Positions 1 to 9,358 of a stretch of DNA of 64,000 nucleotides are shown one piece after another. The stretch spans positions 124,001 through 188,000 of the forward strand of contig CAZVHA010000003.1 of NCBI GenBank assembly GCA_964626905.1, in the 5' to 3' direction. The DNA is from REEB52 sp964626905 (GTDB taxonomy: Bacteria; Chlamydiota; Chlamydiia; Chlamydiales; SM23-39). The notes beneath the pieces are model-generated. The model had not been told where the DNA came from and ran no database searches. It worked only from the letters and a program-made list of their open reading frames with translations. Positions within the stretch are counted from its first letter, which is position 1, and the number at the start of each line of letters is the position of its first letter. A program made the position numbers and the translations under genes.

Positions 1-1612
1 ACCTTTATTTGCGATTTTGGACAATAATTCTTACGCGATGTTGGCCGTTTATGCCCAACAGATGCTTAAACAGGTCGAAAAACTGCTTGAAAATATCGAT
101 CCAAAAAAACTTCAAGGCGATTTAAGGCAAATCAACCAGATCATGGCGCTTGTTCTTGGATTTTTATCTCAGGTAATGTCTGTTTCAGCCTCTCAAAAAG
201 CAGAAGATGCGAAAAAAGAAGAACAGGCGACCAATACGACAACGCTGATCAACTTAAACGATGAGAGCACAGCACTCAAAGAGTTACAAGACGATTTGGC
301 CTATGCAAATGCAATGCAAACAGTGATGACGGTGAGTAAAGCTCTCCTCGAGTTTGCTATGGCCCTCGCAATGCCCGGAGTTGGCGGCGTAGCCATGGGT
401 CTTCTATTCGCAACAGCCGATACGCTCGGTCTTACAAATAAACTGACCGATTATCTTGCGAAAAACGGGTTTGGAAATGTGGGAGCACAAATAGCCGTTG
501 GTGGGGCAGAGTTAGTCGCCACACTCGGTGGCGCTTATGTACTGGATCAAGGGGCGAATATCGCTGCAAAAGAGGCCGCAGATGCGACAGAAAAACAACT
601 AGCAAAAGAATCTCAAGTACTGATCGATAAGACGGTTGCAAAAGTGCTCGCAAAAACGGATAAAGTGGGAGACGAAGCTGCGGCGAAAAGAGTTGAAGAG
701 GTAGTCAGTCAGGCGGTGCAAGGTGCCATTCGCGGGGCTGCGAGAAAATCGGTACAGATGACTTCTCAAGAGGCGGGAGCAGGTTTGCTTGTAAAGCTCG
801 GGAAAGCGGGATGGAAGGAGGGAAGCGTATCGTACACCCAGGCGCTCCAAAAATTATCAGAAGAAAGGGGAATCCAAGCGGCTCGAGATGCGGCTCAGAT
901 GGCAGCGCAAGACATCGAGTTTTTGGCAGAAGCATCAGCGCAAGGCGCTACCATCACAAAACAGGAGATCGCAGCGGTATCCGATCGGGCAGCAAATAGC
1001 GCCATTGCAAAGTTAAGCAATATTGAGGCAAAAGATGTCACAAAAAAGACAGCTTATATGGACAAGAGCGACGGCTATAAGGCGAGCGTTCGAGCGGGGT
1101 ATGTAGCAGGGTATAACGTTTTATCCGATAACGGGGTCTCTTTCGCTTTAGCAGAGGTTGTCGAAGGGTTCAAAAAAATGGGCGCTCATGTGAACGAGGA
1201 TAAATTCCAACAGGCACTTGAGTTTATCAAACTGATCGAAAAGACGCTTGCAATGCTCGTTATGTTCCAAGGGGCAGGAGGAGTGGATAGCATAGGTATG
1301 GATGCGCGCTCACTTGCACTGAAGGCATCTACACTCGGGATGGCGTTAGGAACTCTCGGTGAGGCGGTAGCCGACTTTGGAACCGCAGACGCTGAGAAAA
1401 AGCAGGCAGTTGCAACGAAGAAAATCAACGATTTTATGGTGAGCTGCAAGCTGTTGGAGACTATTTTAAATGGAATTCACGAGCAATCGAAAATTTCATC
1501 GAGGAATGCGAGAAACAGATTTATGGAACAGGCTTCAAACTACCAAGTCTTGTCACAGATCGAAAATAACGGACAAGAGTTAGCTAAAGTTTTGAGCCAA
1601 CAAGCAGTTTAA
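1..1612 (+). CDS. copB: Type III secretion translocator, CopB-like (5' end cut by window)
   Basis: The frame is open to the left edge, so the N-terminus is missing; the TTG at 17 is only the first possible start in the window. At least 531 residues remain. The protein is rich in Ala, Lys and Gln, with a coiled-coil-like N-terminal part and Gly/Ala-rich hydrophobic segments near residues 112-135 and 155-180, the layout of YopB/CopB-type translocators that insert in the host membrane. A CopD-like gene follows after 28 bp, as in the chlamydial copB-copD pair. Family assignment rests on architecture and neighbour order, not on a catalytic motif. The cognate chaperone gene would be expected just outside the window. 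Confidence 0.65.
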   Translation, partial: PLFAILDNNSYAMLAVYAQQMLKQVEKLLENIDPKKLQGDLRQINQIMALVLGFLSQVMSVSASQKAEDAKKEEQATNTTTLINLNDESTALKELQDDLAYANAMQTVMTVSKALLEFAMALAMPGVGGVAMGLLFATADTLGLTNKLTDYLAKNGFGNVGAQIAVGGAELVATLGGAYVLDQGANIAAKEAADATEKQLAKESQVLIDKTVAKVLAKTDKVGDEAAAKRVEEVVSQAVQGAIRGAARKSVQMTSQEAGAGLLVKLGKAGWKEGSVSYTQALQKLSEERGIQAARDAAQMAAQDIEFLAEASAQGATITKQEIAAVSDRAANSAIAKLSNIEAKDVTKKTAYMDKSDGYKASVRAGYVAGYNVLSDNGVSFALAEVVEGFKKMGAHVNEDKFQQALEFIKLIEKTLAMLVMFQGAGGVDSIGMDARSLALKASTLGMALGTLGEAVADFGTADAEKKQAVATKKINDFMVSCKLLETILNGIHEQSKISSRNARNRFMEQASNYQVLSQIENNGQELAKVLSQQAV

Positions 1613-1640
1613 TAAAAAAAAATAATAAAAGGGGAACCTA

Positions 1641-2618
1641 ATGACAAAACCAAGAGAGGCAAACAACGTAACACTGGACAGTGTTCAGTACCTGTTGTTG
1701 CGACAAAAACAAGAGAATCAAGATCAAACTCAGGGAGGACTTGCGCCGACAGGGGCATTTAGCCTCTGGCAGATGATGCTTTCTCTTTTGAAATATGCAA
1801 GAACTCGGATTGTCGCCGACGCTACAATGCAGGCTGAAACATCAAAAGTACAAACGCAGCTATTTAGCAATTTATACGATATCGGATCGGATGTCGGTAA
1901 ATTCGAAGCTGACCAACTTGATAAACAAGCACTTGGACAATATATCCAAGGGGGGCTTGCATTGGGAGCTGGAGCCCTCACTTTGGGCTCTGCGGGGTAT
2001 GCAAATTCCAAAATTAGTTCTTTGGATGATGAGACTAAAGATCTCAATACGATGGAAGCTGCAATCAAGAATCCGTTGGGAGGAATTGAGGGCGAAGATG
2101 CTCAAATGAACCGAGAATTGCAAGAAGAAGAGCAACCCGGCTTGCCAGAGGAAAAAGAAGACGAAGATGTTCTCAAGGTTGTAGATAATTGGACACGGGG
2201 AACAAAACGTCTTGATCGGTATAGCAAGGGCGATCCTCTACTCAATGAAAAGGCGGCAAACTTAATCGGTAATGATCAAGAAAAAGCCGATAAAGTCTTG
2301 GGCAATATTCGGTCTAGTCGCGAATCCATTGAGAAGGATAAAAATGCAGCTGATATGAACCACAACAGCCGTTCTCAGTTGGCTCAGTTAGTCAACCAGG
2401 GAGCCAGTGGAGTTACGGGCGGGATTACGACTAACCTGCAGCAGACGGCCGTTAAAAACAAGGCGAATGCCAACTCTGGAAATGCAGTCCTTTCTCAGGT
2501 CACGCAGGCCAATGGAGAACAGGAGCGCAAATACCAGTCAAACGGAGAAGCAGCCCTGCAAGAAATCAACCAAGAGGCGACGCAATTGGCGCAAGCATTG
2601 GCAGCAGGAACACACTAA
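1641..2618 (+). CDS. copD: Type III secretion translocator, CopD-like
   Basis: Encodes 325 residues behind an AGGGG ribosome binding site. Polar Gln/Asn/Glu-rich ends flank one Gly/Ala-rich hydrophobic stretch near residues 102-122, as in the minor pore subunit (YopD/CopD) of type III secretion translocons. It is the second gene of a pair with the CopB-like gene and ends at a strong terminator, so the transcript closes here. It is shorter than the roughly 435-residue Chlamydiaceae CopD, and the link is based mainly on position and composition. Confidence 0.6.
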   Translation: MTKPREANNVTLDSVQYLLLRQKQENQDQTQGGLAPTGAFSLWQMMLSLLKYARTRIVADATMQAETSKVQTQLFSNLYDIGSDVGKFEADQLDKQALGQYIQGGLALGAGALTLGSAGYANSKISSLDDETKDLNTMEAAIKNPLGGIEGEDAQMNRELQEEEQPGLPEEKEDEDVLKVVDNWTRGTKRLDRYSKGDPLLNEKAANLIGNDQEKADKVLGNIRSSRESIEKDKNAADMNHNSRSQLAQLVNQGASGVTGGITTNLQQTAVKNKANANSGNAVLSQVTQANGEQERKYQSNGEAALQEINQEATQLAQALAAGTH

Positions 2619-2647
2619 AAAGAAAACTCCTTCCTTTTTTTCTTTGG

Positions 2648-2679
2648 GACCCCGAATCTCTTTCGGGGTCTTTTTTTTT
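2648..2679 (+). terminator. Rho-independent terminator of the translocator operon
   Basis: A 9-bp perfect stem (GACCCCGAA / TTCGGGGTC) with a 5-nt loop is followed by nine T on the plus strand. It lies 30 bp after the CopD-like stop and touches the stop of the convergent efflux gene. No T-tract follows the stem on the minus strand, so it acts in one direction. Confidence 0.9.
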
Positions 2680-4093
2680 ACTGATTTTGGGTTTCGCAGT
2701 CGGCTGCAACGACCCATCCTCCTCCGAGCGCCTTGTATAGGTCGATGAGGGTGGTGAAGTTGCTTCCTTGGATTGCCGCGTATTCGAGCTCTGCTCGGAA
2801 GAGCTGTCTTTCGGCGTCGAGGAAGTTGAGATAATCTGTCTGGCCATTTTGGTAGCGAAGCCAAGAGAGGCGCAAGTAGTTTTTAAGCGTTGCGATTTTA
2901 ATTCTTTGATCATTGACCAAATTTACTGTAATGCGGTGAGAAATGAGGCTATCGTTGACCTCTTTAAATCCGTTGAGGATCGCCGATTGGTATGCGTGGA
3001 GCGCCTCTTTCTGCGCAGCTTCGGTGAGCCGAAGTTGATTGATCAGATTGCCGCCGGTGAAAACTTGCTGTAAAAGGCTCACTCCATATTCCCAAAGGGT
3101 CGACGGTTTTGTGAAGAGGTTACTCAAAGCGGCGCTTTCGACGCCGTATTGTCCGGTCAACGAGATGTTGGGGAAAAAATTGGCCCTTGCGACGCCGATT
3201 TGGGCGTTGGCTGCGATGAGTTTTTGTTCTGCTGCCAAAATGTCTGGGCGTTGATTGATGAGCTCTGAGGGCAAATAGGCCGGCACGCAAGGGGGCATTT
3301 GGATCTCGTCTAACAATTTTCCCCGCGGCACTGTTTCTGAGGGGCGTCCGATCAAAAAGGAGAGCAAATCTTCCATCAGCGCAATTTGGATTGCGATTTG
3401 ATCGATTGTCGTTTGGGCATCTTCGATTTCCGATTTAGCCTGTTCTACTGGCATGAGTGAAGTGAGGCCGAGCTCGTAGCGAAGATGCGCCAATTTATAG
3501 GAGATATCCCTTGTTCTTTTGGTCTCTTGGGCAATTTTTAGCTGTTTATCGAATTGGCGCATTTGGATGTAGGTGCTGGCGGTTGCACTGACAAGAGTTA
3601 AGACGACCGTTCTTCGGGTCTGAATGGAGCTAAAAAGTTCTGCCTGTGCGACGTCGACGGCGCTGCGGATCTGTCCCCAAACATCGAGCTGATAGGAGGC
3701 GTTGAAGATGAGATCATAAGCGTTACTCACATCGGGGGTTCCTGGGATGAGTGGGGTCAGATTCTTTGACACTTTTTCCCTTTCAACTCCGGCAGTTCCA
3801 CTCAACTGCGGGTAGAGCTCTGATCTTGCCACTCCAAGTTTAGCTGCAAAAGCGTCCACCGTTGCAATCGCCACTTTCAAATCTTGGTTATTGAGTAAAG
3901 CCTCTTGAATATACTGATCCAATACGGGATCTTTGAGCTGCTTCCACCAGTTGACATTGCCGAGCTCGTTCATCTCAGATGAGTGGATGCGCCACTCGGT
4001 CGGGATTGCAAATTCGCTCTCCCGCACGTATTTGGGATACATCGTGCAAGATGAAAGGGCAAACAGGAGAAGAGTGTTAAGAACTTTTCTCAT
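2678..4093 (-). CDS. RND efflux outer membrane lipoprotein (OprM/NodT family)
   Basis: 471 residues. The N-terminus carries a lipoprotein signal with lipobox FALSSC (Cys about residue 16), then the two outer-membrane-efflux repeats typical of TolC/OprM channels, with long Ala/Gln/Glu helices and conserved phrases such as NQRPDI and GVARANFFPNISLTG. It would form the outer membrane duct of the tripartite pump. Its start overlaps the end of the RND gene by 17 bp, so it is the last gene of a three-gene operon. Confidence 0.9.
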   Translation of the reverse strand: MRKVLNTLLLFALSSCTMYPKYVRESEFAIPTEWRIHSSEMNELGNVNWWKQLKDPVLDQYIQEALLNNQDLKVAIATVDAFAAKLGVARSELYPQLSGTAGVEREKVSKNLTPLIPGTPDVSNAYDLIFNASYQLDVWGQIRSAVDVAQAELFSSIQTRRTVVLTLVSATASTYIQMRQFDKQLKIAQETKRTRDISYKLAHLRYELGLTSLMPVEQAKSEIEDAQTTIDQIAIQIALMEDLLSFLIGRPSETVPRGKLLDEIQMPPCVPAYLPSELINQRPDILAAEQKLIAANAQIGVARANFFPNISLTGQYGVESAALSNLFTKPSTLWEYGVSLLQQVFTGGNLINQLRLTEAAQKEALHAYQSAILNGFKEVNDSLISHRITVNLVNDQRIKIATLKNYLRLSWLRYQNGQTDYLNFLDAERQLFRAELEYAAIQGSNFTTLIDLYKALGGGWVVAADCETQNQ

Positions 4094-7000
4094 CTGATTT
4101 CCCCAAAAAGATTTTAAAAAAGAGGGGGATGAAGAAGATGGCGAGGAACGTAGCTACGATCATCCCTCCCATCACCCCGGTTCCAACAGAATGTCTGCTG
4201 GCAGCTCCTGCCCCTTGGCTTGTGACGAGCGGCATCACCCCCAAAATAAAGGTGAGCGATGTCATGATGATCGCGCGAAAACGCAACTTTGCGGCTTGGA
4301 TTGCCGCATCGATAGTGGAAAGGCCCTCTTTTTTCTTCATGAGGGCAAATTCGACGATGAGGATCGCATTTTTTGCGGAGAGGGCAATCAGCGTCACGAG
4401 GCCAATTTGGAAGTAGACGTCATTGGGCATATGCCTCATCCAGATTGCGAGAAAAGCGCCGAGCGCGCCAAAAGGGACTGCCATCAAAATCGCTAAGGGA
4501 AGCCTCCATCTTTCATAAAGGGCAGAGAGGATCAAAAACACCATAAAAAGACCCGCGAGTAAAACGACTAGGGAGGTGCCTCCGGTCGCGATCTCTTGAT
4601 AGACTTCGCCGCTCCATCCATAGGCCATGTTTGGCCCGAGGGTTTGAGCCACCTCTTCCATTGCTCGAATTGCCTGTCCCGAAGAGTATCCGGGGGCAGG
4701 TCCGCCCAAAATTTCGGCAGCTGGAAAATCGTTAAAACGGCTGACGAGATTCGATCCCTTAGAGTAGGAGATTGAAATGAGCGATTTCAACGGCACCATC
4801 TCATTCAAGTTTGAACGGACATACATATCGCCGAGATTATCGAGCCGCTCTCGGTATTGGGGCTCTGCTTGCAAGATCACCTGATAGACCCTGCCGAATT
4901 TGTTAAAATTATTCACATAGACGGCGCCGAGAAGGGTTTGCAGCGATTTGAACACATCGGAAATGGGAACGCCGAGCGCCATCGCCTTATACCGGTCGAG
5001 ATTGACGTAGAATTGCAGGTTGTCGAATTGGGCTGTCGTATAGACATGGGAAAGTTCTGGCTTTTCATTTGCATTTTTGAGAAAGGTTTTGACTGCTTGC
5101 TCAAGGGCGCCCATCCCTCCATCGCCCCGATTTTCGATCCAAAACTCAAAGCCGCCAACGGTTCCTAAACCCTGAATTGCAGGGGGATTAGTGACGATGA
5201 TTTGCGCATCTTGCAGTGCAAAAAAAGCCTTTCTCAAATCTGCGGCAATGCCATTTGCGTGCAGCTGTTTGCTCTTTCGGTATTTCCAATCTTTTAAAAT
5301 GATAAAATTGGTCCCAAAAGTGGTCCGGTTCAAACTCTCGATGATGCTAAATCCGGAAAGTGATACGACATGTTCAACGCCCGGGTGTTTGCTCGCGATT
5401 TCCTCGATCATTTTGTCCACCTGATCAGTCCGATCGAGGCTTGCGGCATCGGGTAGATTGGCAAAGACGATGAGGTATCCTTGGTCCTCATTTGGGACAA
5501 AACTGGTAGGCGTTGTTTTGAAAAAGAAAGCGAGAAGGGCCAAAATGGCTCCAAACATGATTAGCCCCAAAGAGCTCTTCTGAATGAGCCAAGTGGCCAT
5601 CTTACCGTAAAGGTCGGTCACCTTTGCAAGGCCCTTATTGAACCAAAGAGCCCATTTTCGCTCTCCCTCTTGCGGCTTTAGCACGAGCGCTGCAATGGAG
5701 GGGCTCAAAGTGAGGGCGACAAATCCGGAGATAAAGACGGCAATTGCAATCGTAACTGCAAATTGCTTGTAGAGCTGCCCTGCGATCCCCCCTAAAAATG
5801 CGACCGGGATAAAGACTGAACAGAGGACAAAGACAATGGCGATGACCGGATTTGTCACCTCATCCATCGCCTTGCGTGCGGCCTCTTTAGGGGCAAGTTT
5901 AAACTCGCGCAAATTTCTCTCGACGTTTTCGACGACGACAATGGCATCGTCGACGACGATCCCGATGGCCAACACCATCCCAAAAAGGGTGAGCGTGTTG
6001 ATTGAAAATCCGAGCAGGTAAAGACCGGCAAAGGAGCCGACAATCGAAACGATCATCGCCAAAACGGGGATGAGGGTGGCGCGCCACTTTTGCAAAAAGA
6101 GGAAGACGACGCAGATGACGAGAAGAGCTGCTTCCACAAGGGTTCGAAAGACCTCTTTGATCGACGACTTGATAAAAAGGGTCGTATCATAGGGGATTGT
6201 ATAGGTGAGCCCTTTGGGAAAATTTTTAGAGATGCGCTCCATCGCCTTATGGACAGACTCTGCCACCTGCAACGCATTGGCCCCATATTCTTGATAGACG
6301 GCAATCAATGTCGTTGGCACCCCATCGAGCTGACCGTCGACTGTGTAATCTTGGGCGCCGAGATCGATTTTGGCCACATCTTTTAAAAGGACCATTTGCC
6401 CATCGAGATCGGCTCTTAAAATGATGTTTTCAAATTCTTCGGGCGTGCTGAGTCTCCCTTGCGTCGACATGGGGACCGTTAAGGTAACGGGGCGAACATT
6501 GGGCGCTTGCCCCAATTGGCCGATCCCAAAATCGGCGTTTTGCTCTTGGACCGCATTTACGATGTCATTGGTCGTGATGCCGAGCTGGGCCATCAAATCA
6601 GGTCTTAGCCAAATGCGCATTGAGTAGTCGCGCTCACCGACAATGGAAATAGTGCTGATCCCGGGAAGAAGATCGAGTTCGTTGACGACATTGATGCTCG
6701 CGTAATTGCTGGTGAACACCTGATCATAGACCCCTTGCGGGGATTGCAAAGCGACGATGAGCAAAATGGTCGGCGTCTGCTTTTGGATCGCAATCCCCTC
6801 TCTTTGCACCTCTTCGGGCAGCTGCGACATGGCCTGATTGACGCGATTGAGGACATTGACCTGATCCATGTTGGCATCGCTGCCGATGGCAAAATAGATA
6901 TCGAGGGTCATATTTCCGGTCGAGGCGTTTTGCGAGTACATGTAGATCATATCCTCAACGCCGAGAATTTGCTGCTCTAAAGGAGAGGCGACATCGCTCG

Positions 7001-7175
7001 CCATCGTATCGGCGTTGGCGCCGTTGTAAGTGGCTGTCACTTGAATGAGAGGCGGCGTAATGTTGGGATACTGTTCAACGGGCAAATTTCGGATGGCGGT
7101 GAGCCCTGCAAAAGTGATCAGGATCGAAAGGACGCTCGCAAAGATCGGATGGTCGATAAAAAAGCGAGAAATCAC
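4077..7175 (-). CDS. RND multidrug efflux inner membrane transporter (AcrB/MexB type)
   Basis: 1032 residues, full length for the HAE1-RND family. It starts with the usual N-terminal segment MISRFFIDHPIFA, has twelve expected membrane segments and two large periplasmic loops, and keeps the TM4 proton-relay pair in GIVVDDAIVVVENVER. It exports drugs or other amphiphiles by proton antiport. It lies between the membrane fusion protein gene (137 bp upstream) and the outer membrane factor (overlapping). The 137-bp gap upstream contains a perfect 17-bp inverted repeat. Confidence 0.95.
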   Translation of the reverse strand: MISRFFIDHPIFASVLSILITFAGLTAIRNLPVEQYPNITPPLIQVTATYNGANADTMASDVASPLEQQILGVEDMIYMYSQNASTGNMTLDIYFAIGSDANMDQVNVLNRVNQAMSQLPEEVQREGIAIQKQTPTILLIVALQSPQGVYDQVFTSNYASINVVNELDLLPGISTISIVGERDYSMRIWLRPDLMAQLGITTNDIVNAVQEQNADFGIGQLGQAPNVRPVTLTVPMSTQGRLSTPEEFENIILRADLDGQMVLLKDVAKIDLGAQDYTVDGQLDGVPTTLIAVYQEYGANALQVAESVHKAMERISKNFPKGLTYTIPYDTTLFIKSSIKEVFRTLVEAALLVICVVFLFLQKWRATLIPVLAMIVSIVGSFAGLYLLGFSINTLTLFGMVLAIGIVVDDAIVVVENVERNLREFKLAPKEAARKAMDEVTNPVIAIVFVLCSVFIPVAFLGGIAGQLYKQFAVTIAIAVFISGFVALTLSPSIAALVLKPQEGERKWALWFNKGLAKVTDLYGKMATWLIQKSSLGLIMFGAILALLAFFFKTTPTSFVPNEDQGYLIVFANLPDAASLDRTDQVDKMIEEIASKHPGVEHVVSLSGFSIIESLNRTTFGTNFIILKDWKYRKSKQLHANGIAADLRKAFFALQDAQIIVTNPPAIQGLGTVGGFEFWIENRGDGGMGALEQAVKTFLKNANEKPELSHVYTTAQFDNLQFYVNLDRYKAMALGVPISDVFKSLQTLLGAVYVNNFNKFGRVYQVILQAEPQYRERLDNLGDMYVRSNLNEMVPLKSLISISYSKGSNLVSRFNDFPAAEILGGPAPGYSSGQAIRAMEEVAQTLGPNMAYGWSGEVYQEIATGGTSLVVLLAGLFMVFLILSALYERWRLPLAILMAVPFGALGAFLAIWMRHMPNDVYFQIGLVTLIALSAKNAILIVEFALMKKKEGLSTIDAAIQAAKLRFRAIIMTSLTFILGVMPLVTSQGAGAASRHSVGTGVMGGMIVATFLAIFFIPLFFKIFLGKSDEKSS

Positions 7176-7248
7176 GTTCTCAATCCTATGGTTTAGGGCC
7201 CTCTATAGCCCCAGGGGACCTGCAAAGTCCGTTTTATATGATGAGCAG

Positions 7249-7305
7249 GATATGCATGATACGCATGATAGAGAGAAAAAATTCATCTTGCGTATCATGC
7301 ATATC
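7249..7305. repeat. 17-bp perfect inverted repeat inside the efflux operon
   Basis: Arms at 7249-7265 (GATATGCATGATACGCA) and 7289-7305 are exact reverse complements with a 23-nt spacer; three more pairs follow inside after one mismatch. It occupies the 137-bp gap between the membrane fusion gene and the RND gene on the minus strand. No T-tract follows, so a simple terminator is unlikely. It may be an RNA hairpin that tunes stability or translation of the transporter, or a protein-binding site. Confidence 0.75.
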
Positions 7306-7312
7306 TCGTCCA

Positions 7313-8434
7313 TCAAGTTCCTTTAGCCCAACTTTGAATTGCGACAAGAGTCCCATTTTCCACTTTATTGACCCCTTGCGTAATCACAACATCTCCACTC
7401 ATCAGTCCCGATTGGACGATCCAGTAGTCTTTATACCAATCGCCCAAAGTGACAGGTCTCATGAGAGCTTTGCTCTCCTTGTCGACGACATATACGAACG
7501 TCCCATTCATCCCCTGCATTACGGCCGTTTGCGGGACGATGATCGCATTGGGTCGAATAGCGCCCTTGACGATCACTTTGACAAACTCGCCCGGTTTGAG
7601 CCACCCTTGCGGATTGGAAGCAACAGCACGCACGAACATCGTCCCGGTACTTTGCTGCAGTGAGGGAGAAGCAAAATCGATTTTTCCGCCTGCAGAGAGG
7701 GTTGTCTGATTGGAGAAGACGATTTCGATATCAAAATCGTTATTTTTGGGCATGACTAAACTCCCATTTGCCGCCTCTGTGCGCGCTTGGAGAATATCGC
7801 CCATCGATACACTGAAATAGACCCAGATCGGATCGATCACATAAATATCTGTCAAAAGACTGTCGGGACCTGGCGAAATGAGGGCCCCTTCTCGAAATTT
7901 TGCAAAGCTCGCCATCCCAGTCACAGGCGATTGGATCGACGTATAACTCAGATCGATTTCTGCTTTTTGGACATGTGCTTCAGCAGTTGCGACATTGGCC
8001 TCGGCCGCCAGCTCATTCGCGATCGCATCGTCCAAATCTTTTTGGCTCACCGCATCCTCTTGATAGAGAGGCACCATCCGATTTTTGATCTGCTGCGCAT
8101 TCCAAAGGAGCGCTTTTTGCCGCATCAACTCTCCCTTCGCCATATCGAGCGCCGCAATAAAGGGCCTTTGGTCGACGACAAACATGGGGGCGCCCCTTTG
8201 GACAAGGGCCCCCTCTTGGTAATCGATCGATTCCAGATACCCCTCAACGCGCGCGCGCAGTTCGACGATGTGAGAGCTCTTTCCCACGCCCACATATTCA
8301 AAGTTGGCGGGGATCGTCTGCGCTTTGATTGAAAGAGCTGTCACAGGAACAGCGAGGAACCCCTCCACTCTCTTTTTGTGACATGAAGAAAAAATCAGGC
8401 AGATGGCCAAAGCCAAAGAAGCAGCGCGGATCAT
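7313..8434 (-). CDS. RND efflux periplasmic adaptor (AcrA/MexA family lipoprotein)
   Basis: 373 residues with an N-terminal lipobox IFSSC (Cys about 18). The order of parts fits membrane fusion proteins: barrel-sandwich strand VELRARVEGYLESIDYQEGALV, an alpha-hairpin rich in Ala/Glu (about residues 95-160), then the second lipoyl half IQSPVTGMASFAK and beta-barrel domains. It bridges AcrB-like and OprM-like partners encoded just downstream. It is the first gene of the operon; no local regulator gene of the TetR type is present. Confidence 0.92.
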   Translation of the reverse strand: MIRAASLALAICLIFSSCHKKRVEGFLAVPVTALSIKAQTIPANFEYVGVGKSSHIVELRARVEGYLESIDYQEGALVQRGAPMFVVDQRPFIAALDMAKGELMRQKALLWNAQQIKNRMVPLYQEDAVSQKDLDDAIANELAAEANVATAEAHVQKAEIDLSYTSIQSPVTGMASFAKFREGALISPGPDSLLTDIYVIDPIWVYFSVSMGDILQARTEAANGSLVMPKNNDFDIEIVFSNQTTLSAGGKIDFASPSLQQSTGTMFVRAVASNPQGWLKPGEFVKVIVKGAIRPNAIIVPQTAVMQGMNGTFVYVVDKESKALMRPVTLGDWYKDYWIVQSGLMSGDVVITQGVNKVENGTLVAIQSWAKGT

Positions 8435-8538
8435 TGAGTTTCCCTCTAAAAAGCTGTAAATAGCACCGCAAATTCAAAATGGCAAGGGATTTGTCAAGAG
8501 TGTGAATCAAAGTGTTACCTATGTCACCGATTGGACCG

Positions 8539-8600
8539 GGGGGCCCGCCCCTGAGTTAAGGAGAGTGGAACCACTCTCCTTAACTCAGGGGCGGGCCCCC
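8539..8600. repeat. Perfect 30-bp-arm palindrome with 2-nt loop
   Basis: Arms 8539-8568 and 8571-8600 are exact reverse complements around a central AA. The outer third is GC-rich (GGGGGCCCGCCCC), the inner part reads TGAGTTAAGGAGAGTGG. There is no T-tract on either side. It sits in the 387-bp gap between the divergent efflux operon and the tandem-paralog genes, where a terminator is not expected. The rest of the gap holds no gene I can support; a TTGACA at 8492-8497 (minus) lacks a convincing -10. Confidence 0.9.
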
Positions 8601-8760
8601 GTCTAATCTCTTAATATGATTCCTCTGTGAACTCTCGTCCTCCTTGTATTTTTTCTCTGTGCTGATCCTATTTCACAAAACTGAAAGTGGGAAGTCCCTC
8701 TTTGGAGAATATGAGTGGAGCCTCAACCTTTTTATTTACACCCATTTGTCAAAATCTCTT

Positions 8761-8824
8761 TGCAAAAAAATGGGAATCTTCCTACCATCCCCCATCTTTT
8801 AAATCAGTTATGGAGGTTTTCATG
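8761..8824 (+). repeat. Duplicated leader block, copy 1
   Basis: This 64-bp block matches 9295-9358 at 58 of 64 positions without gaps. It ends in the ribosome binding site GGAGG and the start ATG of the following gene, so each tandem paralog carries the same leader. The conserved part includes CATCCCCCATC and AAATCAGTTATGGAGG. Confidence 0.85.
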
Positions 8825-9250
8825 AATGCAGCTAGGTTAGATATACTGAGCGCTTTGCAAAAAAAAGAAATGGTAGAAAGATCTGTGGAACTTAGTGGGG
8901 ATTTTGCCGATTCCGTTTTTGAAGATTTTCTCACACATTTTTCAAACATGGTAGAAATGCCAGGTTTAAAAATCCCTTCTTTCGATACACCTGTAGTGGT
9001 TTGCTATCCTTTCGAAGTAACAAAAATCAAAACAATGGCTGGGGCAGTTCTGGATAATCTCGGTGAGATGTTTAGTACATTTGCTGCACAAGCAGGGAAT
9101 AAATCATTTGTTCACACTGTGAATTGGAAAGAGATTCGCTTGAAAAATCAGCCAAACGCTTCAATCTATTTCCTTGAAATCAGAGCGTGGTTAAAGGGAT
9201 CTAGTGAGTCTTTGGAGAAGAAGGTGAGGGAGCATTTTTCCACTTTTTGA
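8822..9250 (+). CDS. Unknown protein, tandem paralog 1
   Basis: 142 residues from the ATG at 8822, chosen because GGAGG lies 5 nt upstream; a longer GTG reading from 8687 has no such site. No membrane segment or known motif is visible. It aligns with the next gene along nearly its whole length: shared DFLTHFSN, EMP..(K/E)IPS, PVVV.YP, HTVNW and LEIRAWLKG. The family is not recognised. Tandem duplication included the leader. Function unknown; small host-adapted families of this kind are common in chlamydiae. Confidence 0.75.
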   Translation: MNAARLDILSALQKKEMVERSVELSGDFADSVFEDFLTHFSNMVEMPGLKIPSFDTPVVVCYPFEVTKIKTMAGAVLDNLGEMFSTFAAQAGNKSFVHTVNWKEIRLKNQPNASIYFLEIRAWLKGSSESLEKKVREHFSTF

Positions 9251-9294
9251 GCGGGAGCAGTATAATAAGTAAACGATCTTTCCCGTTTTGTTTT

Positions 9295-9358
9295 TGCAAA
9301 AAAATGTGAAAATCCCTATCATCCCCCATCCTTTAAATCAGTTATGGAGGTTTTCATG
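9295..9358 (+). repeat. Duplicated leader block, copy 2
   Basis: Second copy of the 64-bp leader described at 8761-8824. It lies in the 105-bp gap between the paralogs. A TATAAT at 9261-9266, just upstream, could be a separate -10 element for the second gene, but no good -35 accompanies it. Confidence 0.85.

Noticed and set aside
8469..8497. Promoter for the efflux operon (TTGACA at 8492-8497, minus)
   Set aside because: The sequence at -10 spacing (AATTTG) is poor, so I only mention it in the palindrome entry.
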